A DNA stretch of 64,000 nucleotides from CAYLXN01 sp964586855 (GTDB lineage Bacteria; Patescibacteriota; Saccharimonadia; Saccharimonadales; Saccharimonadaceae). Below, piece by piece: positions 45,047 to 53,699 of the stretch. A program made the position numbers and the translations under genes. The number at the start of each line of letters is the position of its first letter. Positions within the stretch are counted from its first letter, which is position 1. The stretch is taken from NCBI GenBank assembly GCA_964586855.1, contig CAZPHO010000001.1:1-64000 (forward strand), in the 5' to 3' direction. Under the pieces are notes generated by a model, which worked only from the letters and a program-made list of their open reading frames with translations, was not told where the DNA came from and did not search any database.

Positions 45047-45463
45047 ATGGAACACAACTGCGGTTCATGTAAACAAGATTGCCCTAATCATGATGCACAT
45101 CATGGAAGGAGTGATACAGCTGATGCTTTGTGGGCTCAAGATCAATGGTTAGCAGCGAGAAGCTGGTACGCGGTGTCTTTGGTGGATTTCGAAAATAGCC
45201 CGGGAGTGTTTAGACGAAAAGACTTAGAGTGCGCTCAAGAAGCAGTCTCAAGTGATGGCATTGCTTTTAGTTTAGCAAAGAACAGGGTTGATTCTCTGTT
45301 TAAGGGCCTTAAGTACGACCCTGACAGGCTATCTCCTGAGCTTGTAGATCTGATGATTGTAGTCAGGCAAGAAGAAGAGCTATTTTTACTTGCAGCAGCA
45401 ATGATAGCCGCTAAGAGAGCTGGCTTTAAAAGTGTATTCTCAGTTTGTTTATTTGGGAGTTAG
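45047..45463 (+). CDS. Small protein with N-terminal Cys/His cluster
   Basis: A 138-residue protein starting MEHNCGSCKQDCPNHDAHHG, with three cysteines and four histidines in the first twenty residues, suggesting metal binding. The rest is helical and acidic with no membrane segment. A perfect AGGAGG site lies five bases before the ATG and a strong promoter lies upstream. A terminator ends the unit. Family not recognised. Confidence 0.6.
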   Translation: MEHNCGSCKQDCPNHDAHHGRSDTADALWAQDQWLAARSWYAVSLVDFENSPGVFRRKDLECAQEAVSSDGIAFSLAKNRVDSLFKGLKYDPDRLSPELVDLMIVVRQEEELFLLAAAMIAAKRAGFKSVFSVCLFGS

Positions 45464-45474
45464 GTAGTTTGTTG

Positions 45475-45499
45475 CCCCGCCGAACGGCGGGGATTTTTT
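45475..45499 (+). terminator. GC-rich intrinsic terminator
   Basis: The stem CCCCGCC/GGCGGGG (45475-45481 with 45486-45492) is followed by ATTTTTTG. It ends the 45047 gene transcript. Confidence 0.9.
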
Positions 45500-45506
45500 G
45501 TAATTA

Positions 45507-45530
45507 AAAACCTCTCCAATGAGAGGTTTT
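45507..45530 (-). terminator. Terminator of the cell-wall-binding protein gene
   Basis: A perfect ten-base stem AAAACCTCTC/GAGAGGTTTT (45507-45516 with 45521-45530). Its A/T-rich ends allow use in either direction; it lies just after the minus-strand gene. Confidence 0.85.
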
Positions 45531-45535
45531 GTGTT

Positions 45536-47168
45536 TTAGCGCTGAATGTAAACATATCCAGCGCTTTTGACTTGGTCAAAAAGACCATTGACTGATAGTT
45601 TGCCGATTGAATATCGACTAGTATTGGGATCCCAAATATAAAAAGCATCAAACAAGCCAAACCATTGGCTTGTTTCAGCCACGCTTGGATGGAGCTTATC
45701 GAAGTTTGATGAAACAGGATTGTCTGGAGACGCATAGTAGTTTGCCGTTATCTGTGGAGCGTATTCAGCCTGGAAGTCTCTTACTCCATCAGCACATGCC
45801 TTGTGGTCTATGCCTCCTTGGCTGGTATCAGCACTTAGATTGGCAAGCGTTCGTAGCTCAACTTTTTTGCCTTTCATCGTCTTCATGAGTTTAACCAATT
45901 CATTTGTTACTTGGGCTCTGGTTAGTTCTAGGTTCGAATAAGGGTATTCAATAACATGATGGTCGTTAAAGCCTAGTCGATTTAGAACATCTTTGGTTTC
46001 ACGAGTTCGAGCATCAGCAAATTCATTAACTGAGATTGTTGCTTTGCCTTCCTGTGCTAATAGTCGATTTACTGCGTTGATAGCCGAGCTTTTTTCGCCT
46101 CGCGTCATTTGCATCAATAGAATTTGCTTGCCAGCGTTGGCGTCTCGGACTAGTTGCGGCCCCATCGACAAAACCTCATCGTCTTGATGCGGGTTAACGT
46201 AAATTGCCACCGTATCACCATCAGTTAAGTTGGCTAACCACGGATAGCCATCCTCGCTCTTCACTCGTCCGCCAAGCATTATAGACCTATTAAGGTAAAT
46301 ATCGTCAGGCAGGTCAAATATTGAATCTTTGGCTAGGACGATGCTGCTGCCATTTTTAGCCAGAGAAATTCCAGCCAAAGCGTCAGCAAACGTTTCGCCC
46401 GTCGTCACGATTGCTTTAGCGCCTGTGCCAAACAGTTGACGATGTGCTTTCCATGACATTTCGTATTGATCAGCCCCAGAGATTCGTATCGCTGAAGGTA
46501 GTTTATCGAGGGCTGTTCCTAGAGCTGAGTTGTTGCCAATAATGACCGTTTGACGGTATTGATGGCTTTTTAGGGCTTCAATCGCCACACTGCCGCTGGG
46601 GTTGCTTAGGATGATTGGCGTATTGCTGCTATAAGCATAAGCTGCAGCAATCAAAGCATCCATGTCTGAGTAGCCATTGGCAATAATTACTTGGTCAGTA
46701 GTTTTAGTGCTCTGACCAAAAACATAATCATTTACCAGTTGATTGGTCAGATATCGATCGTCACCAGCAATTCTGACTACGGAGTAGCCCTTGCTCCTGA
46801 GTGTGTTTTCAGCCTGAGTCGACACCATCGTCACTCCGCCAACGATAAATACTTTCTTGACGCCGAGTCGGCTCATTTCCTGAGTATTTCTCGAATCGAG
46901 AGCGGCATTGCCGTTGAGCAAAATAGGAGCATTTTCTTTCTTGGCTAAGTTGGCCGCACTGTTTGAGTCAGCCGCTACCCAGCCATTAACCAAAATGGCC
47001 GTTTGGCTGTTGCTAAAAACTGATTTTGATACGGCAATGGCTGTAGCGACCCGATCGTCACCAGCAATTCTTGGTGTTGATCCGCTGGCTTGAACTGGAC
47101 TAGCAAATCCTAAAAACAGGACTGCTACTAGGGCAAAACTCAACACAAAAGAGACAATTCGTTTCATC
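45536..47168 (-). CDS. Secreted cell-wall-binding-repeat (CWB2) protein with PIG-L/LmbE deacetylase domain
   Basis: About 543 residues. A signal peptide (MKRIVSF, cleavage near VQASG) is followed by three CWB2-type repeats (RIAGDDRVATAIAVSK; RIAGDDRYLTNQLVND; RISGADQYEMSWKAHR) that in Firmicutes form a wall-polymer-binding trimer. The last part is a PIG-L/LmbE-type fold, with NPHQDDEVLSMGP as the zinc/catalytic motif (usual form AHPDDE). It likely sits on the wall and removes acetyl groups from a sugar. The start ATG at 47168 follows GGGAGGAG. Confidence 0.85.
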
Positions 47169-47220
47169 TTTTCTCCTCCCAAAATTTAAAGATCAAACTG
47201 CTGAATTGCAGTTGCGCTGG

Positions 47221-47248
47221 ATTATATAATAAAACAGCTCAAAAGCAA
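47221..47248 (-). promoter_or_regulatory. Promoter of the CWB2/PIG-L gene
   Basis: On the minus strand TTGCTT (47243-47248), 16-base spacer and TATAAT (47221-47226), about 50 bases before the ATG. Confidence 0.7.
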
Positions 47249-47310
47249 GCTCTAGCATTTATACTGTCAAGGGTGGTATAATCAACTTAAGCTAATTAAT
47301 AAAGGATTTT

Positions 47311-48276
47311 ATGCAAAAGAAAACAACCATTTTAATCGCTATTTTGGCGCTAATTGTCGGTGGCGGGTTAGGTTTTGGAGGTAATTATTTACTTAGCCAG
47401 TCATCAAAATCAACTGACGATAATCCAGCCTTAGCCAACGATAATCAGCAGTCAAACGGTAACACTGCTGCCACAGAGAAGGCCGAGAACCAGCAATCAC
47501 TAAAGTTGATTAAGGAACTGGAACGAGAGTTAAGACAAGAACGCAGGCCTGATCCAAATTTACCATCTACTTTTTATTATTATCCATGGAACGTCAACTT
47601 CGATTCAGGAGTATATAAAGTCGCTGATGGCAGTCATTATATCTCTGATGAAGGTTTTGGCTTGCGCCAAGAAAAAGAGCACTCGACTGCTGACATAAGA
47701 ACTGATTTAGCAAAAATTATCTCATTTTTGAAAAGTAAAGGCCTAGAGCAGGAGACAAAAACTGGCAGCGAGGCTGATGGTGAGCAAGTGTTTTACATTT
47801 TCAAAAGCGATAAAGTATCTTGTTTTATTTCTGGATATTTTTCATTTCGTGAAAATGCAGATAGCGGCTACAAAGGCCGAACTGATTTGGGGTGTACCGA
47901 TATTGACTACCTCAAGCAATTAGAGGAAATGCAGAAACCTCTGTGGCAGGCCTACGCAGCTTATGTTAAAAAACAGGCGGCTGGTCAGTCTGACGCTAAC
48001 CAAAGTAGTGATACCAGAACCGTCTTTTCTGTCTCTAAAGCCTCACTGAGAGATAGTGGAACTGAAGGCTATAAATTAATCGATGGCGGCGTGAGCGGCA
48101 CGGTTGGCCCAGGTGGTGCTTTCATAATCTTTTATCAAAAGCCCGACCAAACTTGGCACGTTGCCACTGCCGGCCAGCAAGAAGAGTCTTGTGAGCGGTT
48201 AACAGAAGAGGCTAAAACAGCCCTTAAAGGCAGCGGTATCGGTTGCTACGAAGGCGATAAGCATATTAAATTTTAG
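47311..48276 (+). CDS. Membrane-anchored exported protein, unknown function
   Basis: A 321-residue protein with an N-terminal membrane anchor (about 7-29), a long Ser/Asp/Asn/Gln-rich linker (30-65), and a C-terminal extracytoplasmic domain with four cysteines. No known domain is recognised. A TATAAT box and AAAGGA site precede it. It is followed nine bases later by the P-type ATPase gene, so they may be co-transcribed. Confidence 0.6.
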   Translation: MQKKTTILIAILALIVGGGLGFGGNYLLSQSSKSTDDNPALANDNQQSNGNTAATEKAENQQSLKLIKELERELRQERRPDPNLPSTFYYYPWNVNFDSGVYKVADGSHYISDEGFGLRQEKEHSTADIRTDLAKIISFLKSKGLEQETKTGSEADGEQVFYIFKSDKVSCFISGYFSFRENADSGYKGRTDLGCTDIDYLKQLEEMQKPLWQAYAAYVKKQAAGQSDANQSSDTRTVFSVSKASLRDSGTEGYKLIDGGVSGTVGPGGAFIIFYQKPDQTWHVATAGQQEESCERLTEEAKTALKGSGIGCYEGDKHIKF

Positions 48277-48285
48277 GCTCAGCTG

Positions 48286-50940
48286 ATGCCCAAAGAATCT
48301 CAAAATTACCATGCACCAGAAGCCGAGGCTGTTCTTGCTCGGTTTGAGAGTAAGTCGCAAGGGCTTGACTCTGCCGAAGCCAAAGCGCGGCTAGTCAAAT
48401 ATGGCAAAAATGAATTACCACGGGCTAAAAAAGCCAACTTATTTAAGATTTTATTTGATCAGCTTAAAGATCCGATCGAGTTGTTGCTGATTGCCACAAT
48501 TGGCTTTTCGCTGGTGATTAATGAGTTTTTTGATGCGATCGCAATTGCGGTGATTGTGGCTATTGATCTGACTATCGGCACGATCGAGGAGTATCGAGCT
48601 CAGCGAAATGCCGAAGCGCTAGCCGACATGGTCAAAAGTCGAGCGATTGTTTGGCGCGATGGGCAGGAAATTGAAATTGATTCGAGCGAACTGGTGCTGG
48701 GCGACGTAGTCGAGCTAGAATCTGGCGTCAAGGTCGCGGCTGACATGAGATTGCTCGAATGTCATAATTTACAAGTCGATGAATCACCGCTGACTGGCGA
48801 AAGTGCAGCTGAAAGTAAAATCAGCCAACCGATTGACTTAAAAACTCAATTGGTGGATCGGATTAACATGGCTTACGCTGGCACAACCGTTCTTACTGGC
48901 CGCGGCCGGGGAGTGGTGGTGGCGACGGCGGTTGCGACCGAGATCGGTAAAATCGCTGACAGCGTCATCAACACTGAGCAAGCTAAATCACCGCTGACGA
49001 TTCGGATGGAAAAGTTTTCCAAACAGATTGCGGTTTTTGTGTTGGTTGTGGCGGTAATTATTGCGGCGGTGCTGTTTAGCAGAAATTATGATTATGCTCA
49101 TATTTTTATGTCGGTGATCGCCTTGTCGGTTTCGGCAATGCCGGAAGGACTGCCGCTGGCCTTGACGATGGTGTTATCGGTAGCTTCAAATCGGATGTCC
49201 AAGAAAAACGTGATTGTCAAAAATCTCAATGCAGTTGAGAGTTTGGGCAGCTGCACGGTCATCGCTAGCGACAAAACGGGCACTCTGACGGTCAATGAGC
49301 AAACCGCAACCAAGATAGTTTTGCCTGATGGAACTGAGTTTGAGATTTCGGGCAGTGGTTACAGCGGCGATGGTGCGATTACTGGCGGTGGTGATTCGCA
49401 GACAGCAGAGCTGATCGCCAAGTTAGGGGCGCTTAACAACGAAGCTCAGCTTAAAAAAGATGGTGACGAGTGGGTGCATTTGGGCGATTCGATAGACGTG
49501 GCTTTTTTGGCACTGGCTGAAAAAGCTCAAGCCAATCTAGACGGTGTTGAGATTGTTGGTCGGATTCCTTATGAGTCAGAAAATAAATTTTCAGCAGTTT
49601 TTTATCAAGAAAATGAACGGACATTTTGTACCGCCAAAGGTTCACTAGAAGTGATTCTTGAGATGTCGAACGTTAGTGATGCAACTAAGATTCAGGCTCA
49701 AAATGATCAGTTGGCAGCCGAAGGTTTGCGGGTAATTGCTTTAGCTCAAGCCGAAACCAGCAACTTTCAAGTTAAAGAAAATTATACTAAAGATGATATA
49801 AATCGCCTAAATTTTATTGGGTTAGTTGGCTTCATCGATCCAGTGCGGAGCGATGCGATCGAATCGATTGCTAATAGCCGTGCGGCTGGCATCAAAGTAG
49901 TGATGGTCACTGGTGATCACCCGAAAACAGCCTTAGTAATTGCCAAAGAATTGCAACTAGCCGACCAAATTGCACAGGTTGCCACTGGCGATGACATTGA
50001 CCAGGAACTTGCAAAAGGCGAAGCTAGTTTTGATAAATTTATAGCTGACAAAAAGGTTTTTGCTCGAGTAACGCCTCTGCAAAAGCTAGAAATTATTAAA
50101 TCTTATCGTCGACAAGGTGAGTTTGTGGCGGTGACTGGTGATGGCGTCAATGATGCGCCAGCCATCAAAAGCGCTAATCTCGGTATAGCGATGGGCAGTG
50201 GCACGGATGTGGCCCGTGAGGCGGCGTCGATGATTATCGTCGACGATAAGTTTACTTCGATTGTGCATGGAATTCGAGAAGGGCGGACTGCTTATAGTAA
50301 TATTCGCAAGGTGAGTTATATGCTCCTAACTTGTGGCGTAGCCGAAGTGCTGTTTTTTGTCTTGGCGATTGCTTTTGGTATGGAGCCGCCGTTGGTTGCA
50401 ATTCAACTTTTATGGCTAAATGTCGTTACTGATGGCTTGCAAGATATTGCTCTGTCATTTGAAAAAGCTGAGGATGGGATCATGCAGGAAAAGCCACGTC
50501 CAGCCAAAGAGACTTTGTTTAATCGAGAGTTGATTACTGAAGTGTTGGTAGCCGGCCTAGCGATGGGTTTGTTGGTTTTTGGAGTGTGGGTGTATTTGAT
50601 CAATTATCTTCAAGTCGAGTTATATCTGGCGCGGGCTTACATTATGACACTGATGGTATTTTTGCAGAATATGCACGTGCTCAACGCTCGAAGCGAAACC
50701 AAGTCGATTTTCTCGATTCCACTGCTTCGTAACCCATGGGTTTTTGGGTCAATCATCAGTGCGATTATTTTGCAAATAATCGTGATTGAAGTGCCAGTTT
50801 TCAACCAATTCCTTAAGACTGCCAGTCTGCCGTGGCTGGACATTGTCTGGCTATTCGTCGCTTCGTTGTCAATTTTGGTGATAGTTGAGATTTTTAAACT
50901 GTTTAAGCGCCGCCAGTTAAAAGCTACTGAAAGCGCTTAA
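48286..50940 (+). CDS. P-type cation-transporting ATPase (calcium-type)
   Basis: An 884-residue P2-type ATPase: TGES at 170-173, PEGLP at 286-290 in M4, the phosphorylation site DKTGTLT with Asp329, a GDGVNDAPAI hinge, and LWLNVVTDGLQDIAL in M6. The PEGLP and NxxTDG elements fit calcium (or Mn/Na) pumps rather than heavy-metal CPx types. It exports or imports divalent cations using ATP; the exact ion is not determined. Confidence 0.9.
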   Translation: MPKESQNYHAPEAEAVLARFESKSQGLDSAEAKARLVKYGKNELPRAKKANLFKILFDQLKDPIELLLIATIGFSLVINEFFDAIAIAVIVAIDLTIGTIEEYRAQRNAEALADMVKSRAIVWRDGQEIEIDSSELVLGDVVELESGVKVAADMRLLECHNLQVDESPLTGESAAESKISQPIDLKTQLVDRINMAYAGTTVLTGRGRGVVVATAVATEIGKIADSVINTEQAKSPLTIRMEKFSKQIAVFVLVVAVIIAAVLFSRNYDYAHIFMSVIALSVSAMPEGLPLALTMVLSVASNRMSKKNVIVKNLNAVESLGSCTVIASDKTGTLTVNEQTATKIVLPDGTEFEISGSGYSGDGAITGGGDSQTAELIAKLGALNNEAQLKKDGDEWVHLGDSIDVAFLALAEKAQANLDGVEIVGRIPYESENKFSAVFYQENERTFCTAKGSLEVILEMSNVSDATKIQAQNDQLAAEGLRVIALAQAETSNFQVKENYTKDDINRLNFIGLVGFIDPVRSDAIESIANSRAAGIKVVMVTGDHPKTALVIAKELQLADQIAQVATGDDIDQELAKGEASFDKFIADKKVFARVTPLQKLEIIKSYRRQGEFVAVTGDGVNDAPAIKSANLGIAMGSGTDVAREAASMIIVDDKFTSIVHGIREGRTAYSNIRKVSYMLLTCGVAEVLFFVLAIAFGMEPPLVAIQLLWLNVVTDGLQDIALSFEKAEDGIMQEKPRPAKETLFNRELITEVLVAGLAMGLLVFGVWVYLINYLQVELYLARAYIMTLMVFLQNMHVLNARSETKSIFSIPLLRNPWVFGSIISAIILQIIVIEVPVFNQFLKTASLPWLDIVWLFVASLSILVIVEIFKLFKRRQLKATESA

Positions 50941-51005
50941 TATACTAACTTTTTGTATATTTTGACAAGGCCTTTTTTAATTTCCAACGACGATTTCATA
51001 AAGAA

Positions 51006-51030
51006 AAATCCGCCTGAGCTAGGCGGATTT
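51006..51030. terminator. Bidirectional terminator between the ATPase and the first GFA-motif gene
   Basis: A ten-base stem AAATCCGCCT/AGGCGGATTT (51006-51015 with 51021-51030), with A/T tracts on both sides. On the minus strand it overlaps the last codons of the gene ending at 51019. Confidence 0.8.
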
Positions 51031-51540
51031 GGTTTTGAGCCACCATTGAATTTGTGGCGGATTTTCTGGAGCGAGGCGCCCAGTTAGCGGTTGATACGAA
51101 AAGTATCGTCGCTCTGGCGAACCTTTTCTCCAAAGGCCATGGTTGGTCCAGGCACAGAAGAATAGCCTTTCTTGGCCAGCGTGATAAATGCCTTGGACTT
51201 GACAGATGTGTTCAGCAGGCAAGTCATGCAAAATAGCAGCTGCCTGCGCTATTTCTGTCAGTTCTTTTTGGTGCAGCTCTAGAGCCAACTTCTCTCTTCG
51301 TAAAGAGATTTCCAGCTCCGAGCCTTGTTCGACAGCGGCCAGGTCTATTCGGTTGGACCGAGTCTCGACACTGTGCCAGTGCAAGGCTTCTTTGTTGGTG
51401 CGCTTAAGACCTGCCTCCAGCTGTGTCTCCAGAATTGTCCTGTGGACATCTCTGGAGAGCAGAAACTGAACTCGCAGAATCTCTATCTGCTTGTCTCTAC
51501 TGCTCATTTGAGCAAAACCCTCAATACTGCAGCAATACAT
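51019..51540 (-). CDS. GFA-motif tandem paralogue 1, unknown function
   Basis: A 173-residue soluble protein with start ATG at 51540, set by AGGAGGG upstream. N-terminal SIEGFAQMSSRDKQIEIL is shared with the two neighbouring paralogues. A helical region and a C-terminal part with NHGL and a WWLK end follow. A promoter (TTGCAT-17-TATAAC, 51609-51637) and a leader hairpin TTGCTGC-N7-GCAGCAA lie upstream. The stop sits inside the terminator stem. No signal peptide or membrane helix is present. No known family is recognised. Confidence 0.7.
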   Translation of the reverse strand: MYCCSIEGFAQMSSRDKQIEILRVQFLLSRDVHRTILETQLEAGLKRTNKEALHWHSVETRSNRIDLAAVEQGSELEISLRREKLALELHQKELTEIAQAAAILHDLPAEHICQVQGIYHAGQERLFFCAWTNHGLWRKGSPERRYFSYQPLTGRLAPENPPQIQWWLKTKSA

Positions 51541-51608
51541 TTTTTTCACCCTCCTTTTATTTTTGAGATGCGAGTTTGCTGCCACCCTAGCAGCAAGCTA
51601 TAGTTTAT

Positions 51609-51637
51609 GTTATACACTATTATTGTTATAAATGCAA
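51609..51637 (-). promoter_or_regulatory. Promoter of GFA-motif paralogue 1
   Basis: On the minus strand TTGCAT (51632-51637), 17-base spacer and TATAAC (51609-51614). Confidence 0.65.
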
Positions 51638-51656
51638 GCATTTTGCTAGTAAAAAC

Positions 51657-51671
51657 CCGCCTATTTGGCGG
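51657..51671 (-). terminator. Terminator of GFA-motif paralogue 2
   Basis: The stem CCGCC/GGCGG (51657-51661 with 51667-51671) is followed on the minus strand by GTTTTT. It overlaps the last codons of the gene. Confidence 0.75.
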
Positions 51672-52257
51672 ATTGGAGAGTTAGCCATTCTTTAAACGGC
51701 AAACATTGATCAACACTGTTGGGCTGATTTTTGGTCTGAAAGACCATCTCTTGTCGCATCTGCAGGCCAGAGTGGATACAGGGCTTTCGGAAATCACCCC
51801 AGTTTTTTTCGACAGGCCAGTGGTATGCTTCGATGGTATCTTTTCTGAAACGTATAAAAACCTTAGCTGGGTTGTGGGTGTAGTTATGGTTGAAGAATAC
51901 TGCTACCATATGAGATAAGTCGACTGCTGACTGTTGGGACGCAGACAAGTTGCGTGCTATTTGGCCTATATCTTTAGTTAGAGTCTTGAGTGTGCGCTGC
52001 ATTTCTTCATTGTACTGCTTCAGTTCAGCGGCTAGCCTAACATTTCTAGTGATGTTTGCAGTTTCCCACCCATCAAGTCGTCGATAGCTGACTTTAAGCA
52101 CTGGGTGTTTGTCGAGGTTTAGGGTTTTTATTCCTCCTCGAGCTTCATGGGTTAGCTCCAGTGCCTGGTTGTAAATTTTTTTTAAACGCCAGTAGCTATT
52201 TTTGATTTGAGTCAATTGCCTCCGCTTGCTCAGATCAGCAAAGCCCTTAATGTCCAT
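51661..52257 (-). CDS. GFA-motif tandem paralogue 2, unknown function
   Basis: A 198-residue protein with start ATG at 52257 after AAAGGAGGG. It starts MDIKGFADLSKRRQLTQIK. The C-terminal third has CIHSGLQMRQEMVFQ and a final LPFKEWLTLQSAK, matching paralogue 3 (HSHYGLEIDTQMIFF, LTLDNWLKLQ). The middle is helical and charged. No membrane segment is present. It has its own promoter (TATAAT at 52330-52335) and a CCGCC/GGCGG terminator. Confidence 0.7.
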   Translation of the reverse strand: MDIKGFADLSKRRQLTQIKNSYWRLKKIYNQALELTHEARGGIKTLNLDKHPVLKVSYRRLDGWETANITRNVRLAAELKQYNEEMQRTLKTLTKDIGQIARNLSASQQSAVDLSHMVAVFFNHNYTHNPAKVFIRFRKDTIEAYHWPVEKNWGDFRKPCIHSGLQMRQEMVFQTKNQPNSVDQCLPFKEWLTLQSAK

Positions 52258-52329
52258 TTCTAAGCCCTCCTTTGGTGTGTTGATGTAAAGTGCCAATCTG
52301 TCTTGATTAAATAGACAAATAGTGTTGTA

Positions 52330-52357
52330 ATTATATAGTATTTAGCTTAAAAGTCTA
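52330..52357 (-). promoter_or_regulatory. Promoter of GFA-motif paralogue 2
   Basis: On the minus strand TAGACT (52352-52357), 16-base spacer and TATAAT (52330-52335). Confidence 0.55.
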
Positions 52358-52377
52358 GTGAAGTTTTAAAAATAAAA

Positions 52378-52394
52378 TCCGCCTAACTGGCGGA
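52378..52394 (-). terminator. Terminator of GFA-motif paralogue 3
   Basis: The stem TCCGCC/GGCGGA (52378-52383 with 52389-52394) is followed on the minus strand by TTTTATTTT; it closely resembles the terminators of the two neighbouring genes. Confidence 0.8.
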
Positions 52395-52405
52395 CTTCAA
52401 TATAG

Positions 52406-52915
52406 CTATTCCTTGGAGCGTACTAACTGTTGTAGCTTTAGCCAATTATCGAGAGTTAAACGTTGGCTTTGAGCTTCCTCTTGCTTGTCCTGGAAGAAGA
52501 TCATTTGCGTGTCGATTTCAAGCCCGTAATGGCTGTGAGTTTTCTCAAGTCTGCCACGATCGTCCATTGTTTCCCAAATGCAAATACGTACATTTCTTTC
52601 TTTACTTTTGCATTTGACGGTGTCATGATCGACGTACGCTTGCGCGTAGAGGCTGTCAAGTCCAAAAAACACTACCAGCATGCACTCTAGGCATTGTAGT
52701 TCGACTTTATAAAAGTGCAAGAATACTGACTGGCACTCTATGTCGCTGACGATAGAATCGGCCTCTGATGAGATGCAGAGGAGTACATAGTCACGCTCTG
52801 CTTTGTCAATTGGGTTAGGCTGCTGCGCTGCAATTGACCTGGTTACTGTAGCAACAAACTGATGTGCCTTGGAGATGGCTTTACTAATCTTTTCCGTTAC
52901 GAGCGATTCGTTCAA
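52406..52915 (-). CDS. GFA-motif paralogue 3, C-terminal part (split gene)
   Basis: A 169-residue ORF beginning with TTG at 52915, in the -1 frame relative to the short GFA ORF just upstream. Its C-terminal THSHYGLEIDTQMIFF and LTLDNWLKLQQ match paralogue 2, so it is the rest of the same family protein. One inserted T in the GTTTG at the junction would fuse the two parts into a 208-residue protein, close to the size of paralogue 2. It could be a recent frameshift, a sequencing error, or two coupled ORFs (TGA/TTG overlap). Confidence 0.6.
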   Translation of the reverse strand: MNESLVTEKISKAISKAHQFVATVTRSIAAQQPNPIDKAERDYVLLCISSEADSIVSDIECQSVFLHFYKVELQCLECMLVVFFGLDSLYAQAYVDHDTVKCKSKERNVRICIWETMDDRGRLEKTHSHYGLEIDTQMIFFQDKQEEAQSQRLTLDNWLKLQQLVRSKE

Positions 52916-53031
52916 ACATTCTCGTCATATCTGCGCTTTTTTTGATCAAGCTCGTCGAGTTTGTGAAACTGTTTTAGAATTTCTTCATGCTGGCGTCGTT
53001 TGTCTAGGTCTGCAAAACCTTCAATGATCAT
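52912..53031 (-). CDS. GFA-motif paralogue 3, N-terminal part (split gene)
   Basis: A 39-residue ORF starting at ATG 53031 after an AGGAGGG site. It encodes MIIEGFADLDKRRQHEEIL followed by a basic helical end and stops at TGA. The GFA motif and ribosome site are the same as in the paralogues. It is the family N-terminus separated from its C-terminal part (52406-52915). The leader contains a perfect CACTTC-TAAAA-GAAGTG hairpin. Confidence 0.6.
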   Translation of the reverse strand: MIIEGFADLDKRRQHEEILKQFHKLDELDQKKRRYDENV

Positions 53032-53165
53032 CTCTTTCCCTCCTATTGGAAAATTTGTGAAGAACTCACTTCTTTTAGAAGTGGCTGATGGTAATTCTAT
53101 AATTTTTGCTCGAAAACACAAGCTTAAGCAATGTCTATGCTACAATATAAGTCAAAGGAGAAATT

Positions 53166-53699
53166 ATGAATCAAACGTCTAAATTAAAATCAACTTTAAT
53201 CTTAGCCCTGGTGGCGGTGCTAGGCCTAGCGGCCGGCAGTGGAGTCGTCTGGTTTTTGAAAAATGACGAGCTGGCTTCGGTGAGGAGCGACTTGGACACT
53301 AAAAACCAAGAGATTTCGACTCTCAAAAACCAGCCAGTCGCGGTGGATACTCCGACGCAGACAGCCGGCCAGCCAGCTGGTGTGGGCTCTACGGAGCTCA
53401 AACTAACCGACAAGCAAAAACTTGAAGTGCTGACGGTCGAGCGAGTTGGCGATTCGACGGTTGGCGACTATTGGCTGCCAATTGTGCACGCGATTCACGC
53501 GGATTATGCTAGCACCTCACCACTGCCAATTAAATACTCGTCGACTGATGGCTATCAAGTGCCAGGTGTTGGTGGTGTAAATTATTTTTGGCACAAAAAA
53601 GACGGCGCCTGGAAGTTCATCGGCTCGTGCTCACAAGGGCCTTGCCAGATGGAAGCTGGCTATGATTACAACAAGTTGCCCAAAGAATTGACCCATTAA
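53166..53699 (+). CDS. Membrane-anchored exported protein, unknown function
   Basis: A 177-residue protein with an N-terminal anchor (about 9-31), a short coiled-coil (LASVRSDLDTKNQEISTLKNQ), a Thr/Pro/Ala linker and a C-terminal domain with two cysteines (GSCSQGPCQME) that could form a disulfide. The layout resembles the exported proteins at 47311 and 59625. An AAAGGAG site and TACAAT box lie upstream. The 3' end overlaps the convergent nucleotidyltransferase by four bases. Confidence 0.6.
   Translation: MNQTSKLKSTLILALVAVLGLAAGSGVVWFLKNDELASVRSDLDTKNQEISTLKNQPVAVDTPTQTAGQPAGVGSTELKLTDKQKLEVLTVERVGDSTVGDYWLPIVHAIHADYASTSPLPIKYSSTDGYQVPGVGGVNYFWHKKDGAWKFIGSCSQGPCQMEAGYDYNKLPKELTH

Noticed and set aside
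52920..52950. A-AAA-AAG slippery heptamer in the GFA paralogue 3 N-terminal ORF, possible programmed -1 frameshift
   Set aside because: The heptamer is in the right frame, but slipping leads to a TGA in the -1 frame before the C-terminal ORF opens, so it cannot join the two parts.
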